From NCBI GenBank assembly GCA_040905705.1, contig JBBDQZ010000069.1, positions 1-15,965 on the forward strand: a stretch of DNA of 15,965 nucleotides. Reading direction: 5' to 3'. Positions 15,530-15,965 of this stretch are shown in pieces. A program made the position numbers and the translations under genes. How positions within the stretch are numbered: position 1 is the first letter of the stretch; each line of letters begins with the position of its first letter. The stretch is from JBBDQZ01 sp040905705. GTDB lineage: Bacteria; Bacteroidota; Rhodothermia; Balneolales; Natronogracilivirgulaceae. The notes under the pieces are model-generated. The model ran no database searches, had not been told where the DNA came from, and saw nothing but the letters and a program-made list of their open reading frames with translations.

Positions 15530-15895
15530 TAGTTTAAATTTGGCTGTTTCATAAGTACATCATAAGTAGATACAGTGCAACTATGAGTTTAAAACTTAAT
15601 GATAGAAACCATAATACACAGCCGTGTGTAATGTTGCAATAACCGGATGGATCTCAACCGGACACTTCGCTTATTTTTAATTTTAAATTATAAAACATAT
15701 TTACATATATTACTTCCGATGGAGCAAGGTTGCATCGAGTCGAGGGCATTCCCAATGGCTTGTACACTAAATATTATTGATCTCCATGAATCTTGAAATA
15801 GCTTGACCAGTCACATCTGTTCTATAATTATTTCCTTAGTTGCATTATTTCCCTGGGTATTATGAAAACAATTTCCCTAATAGGAGGGCGGAACC
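15530..15895. promoter_or_regulatory. Divergent intergenic region between NIPSNAP and Tat-signal genes
   Basis: No coding frame supported. It has an A/T-only stretch near 15673-15715. On the plus strand a TATAAT (15823-15828) follows TTGACC (15803-15808) with a 14-bp spacer, too short for a standard sigma-70 promoter, so it is only a candidate. Confidence 0.3.
15882..15887 (+). promoter_or_regulatory. Strong ribosome-binding site AGGAGG
   Basis: AGGAGG lies eight bases before the ATG at 15896 and fixes that start. It is unusual here, since most genes in the window have weak or no Shine-Dalgarno. Confidence 0.8.
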
Positions 15896-15965
15896 ATGAA
15901 AAATATTGGTAGACGAGAGTTTCTTAAAAGAACATCGGCAACAGCTTTGGGTGCCTCCATGTTTG
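15896..15965 (+). CDS. Tat-exported protein, N-terminus only (runs off the window)
   Basis: The first 23 codons read MKNIGRREFLKRTSATALGASMF: a twin-arginine signal (RREFLK) followed by a mild hydrophobic stretch. Folded, often cofactor-carrying, proteins use this route. In Bacteroidota this leader is frequent on Gfo/Idh/MocA-type oxidoreductases and sugar-phosphate isomerase-like proteins. The NIPSNAP neighbour fits that but does not prove it, and no catalytic part is visible. Confidence 0.8.
   Translation, partial: MKNIGRREFLKRTSATALGASMF

Noticed and set aside
15803..15828. TTGACC...TATAAT as a promoter
   Set aside because: The spacer is 14 bp, too short for a standard promoter; kept only as a remark in the intergenic entry.
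1..15965. CRISPR array, tRNA or rRNA gene
   Set aside because: No regularly spaced identical repeats and no recognisable tRNA or rRNA segments were seen by eye; the only regular repeats are the coding GLUG units.

Overview
The window looks like a chromosomal piece from a Balneolota/Rhodothermota-type member of the Bacteroidota group. Two secreted proteins end in a type IX secretion (T9SS) sorting domain with the NYPNPFNP motif, which is typical of that lineage. Lipoproteins, a TonB-dependent receptor with a carboxypeptidase-regulatory-like domain, weak Shine-Dalgarno sites and moderate GC content fit the same assignment. The lineage call is an inference; no rRNA or marker gene is present.

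Layout. (1) 1-600: the 3' end of an IS3-type transposase, then a gene-poor scar with a tandem repeat, a small antisense reading frame and a large interrupted palindrome. (2) 603-1313 (minus): an exported or membrane protein of unknown role. (3) 1314-2021: no intact gene, but a decayed reading frame at 1532-1843. (4) 2022-3150 (minus): prophage remnant with a Sak4-like AAA ATPase and the C-terminal stub of a Gp157-like protein. It is fused head-on to a 5'-truncated membrane protein (to 3401, plus), so a recombination breakpoint lies near 3140. (5) 3416-4704 (plus): a TrmO/TsaA-FmdE fusion protein with a zinc ribbon, coupled by an ATGA overlap to a 54-aa ORF. (6) 10929-4687 (minus): a four-gene operon encoding a DUF4856 lipoprotein, an imelysin lipoprotein, a vitamin K-dependent gamma-carboxylase homologue (HTTM) and a TonB-dependent receptor. 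Two inverted repeats of the form TTTAGA-N5-TCTAAR lie upstream and resemble DtxR-family iron operators. A hairpin with a T-run after gene 1 may act as an attenuator. (7) 11382-13086 (plus): a DUF4874/DUF4832 T9SS cargo protein broken by a +1 frameshift, convergent with a GLUG-repeat T9SS cargo protein (13136-15025, minus). (8) 15086-15529 (minus): a NIPSNAP protein. (9) 15896 to the end (plus): the start of a Tat-exported protein.

The central system is the iron-type operon. An outer-membrane receptor, two surface or periplasmic lipoproteins and a membrane carboxylase homologue are packed with 3-bp gaps or overlaps behind paired operator-like palindromes. Iron control and gamma-carboxylation of a partner protein are inferences. 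The rest of the window is accessory DNA with several broken genes.
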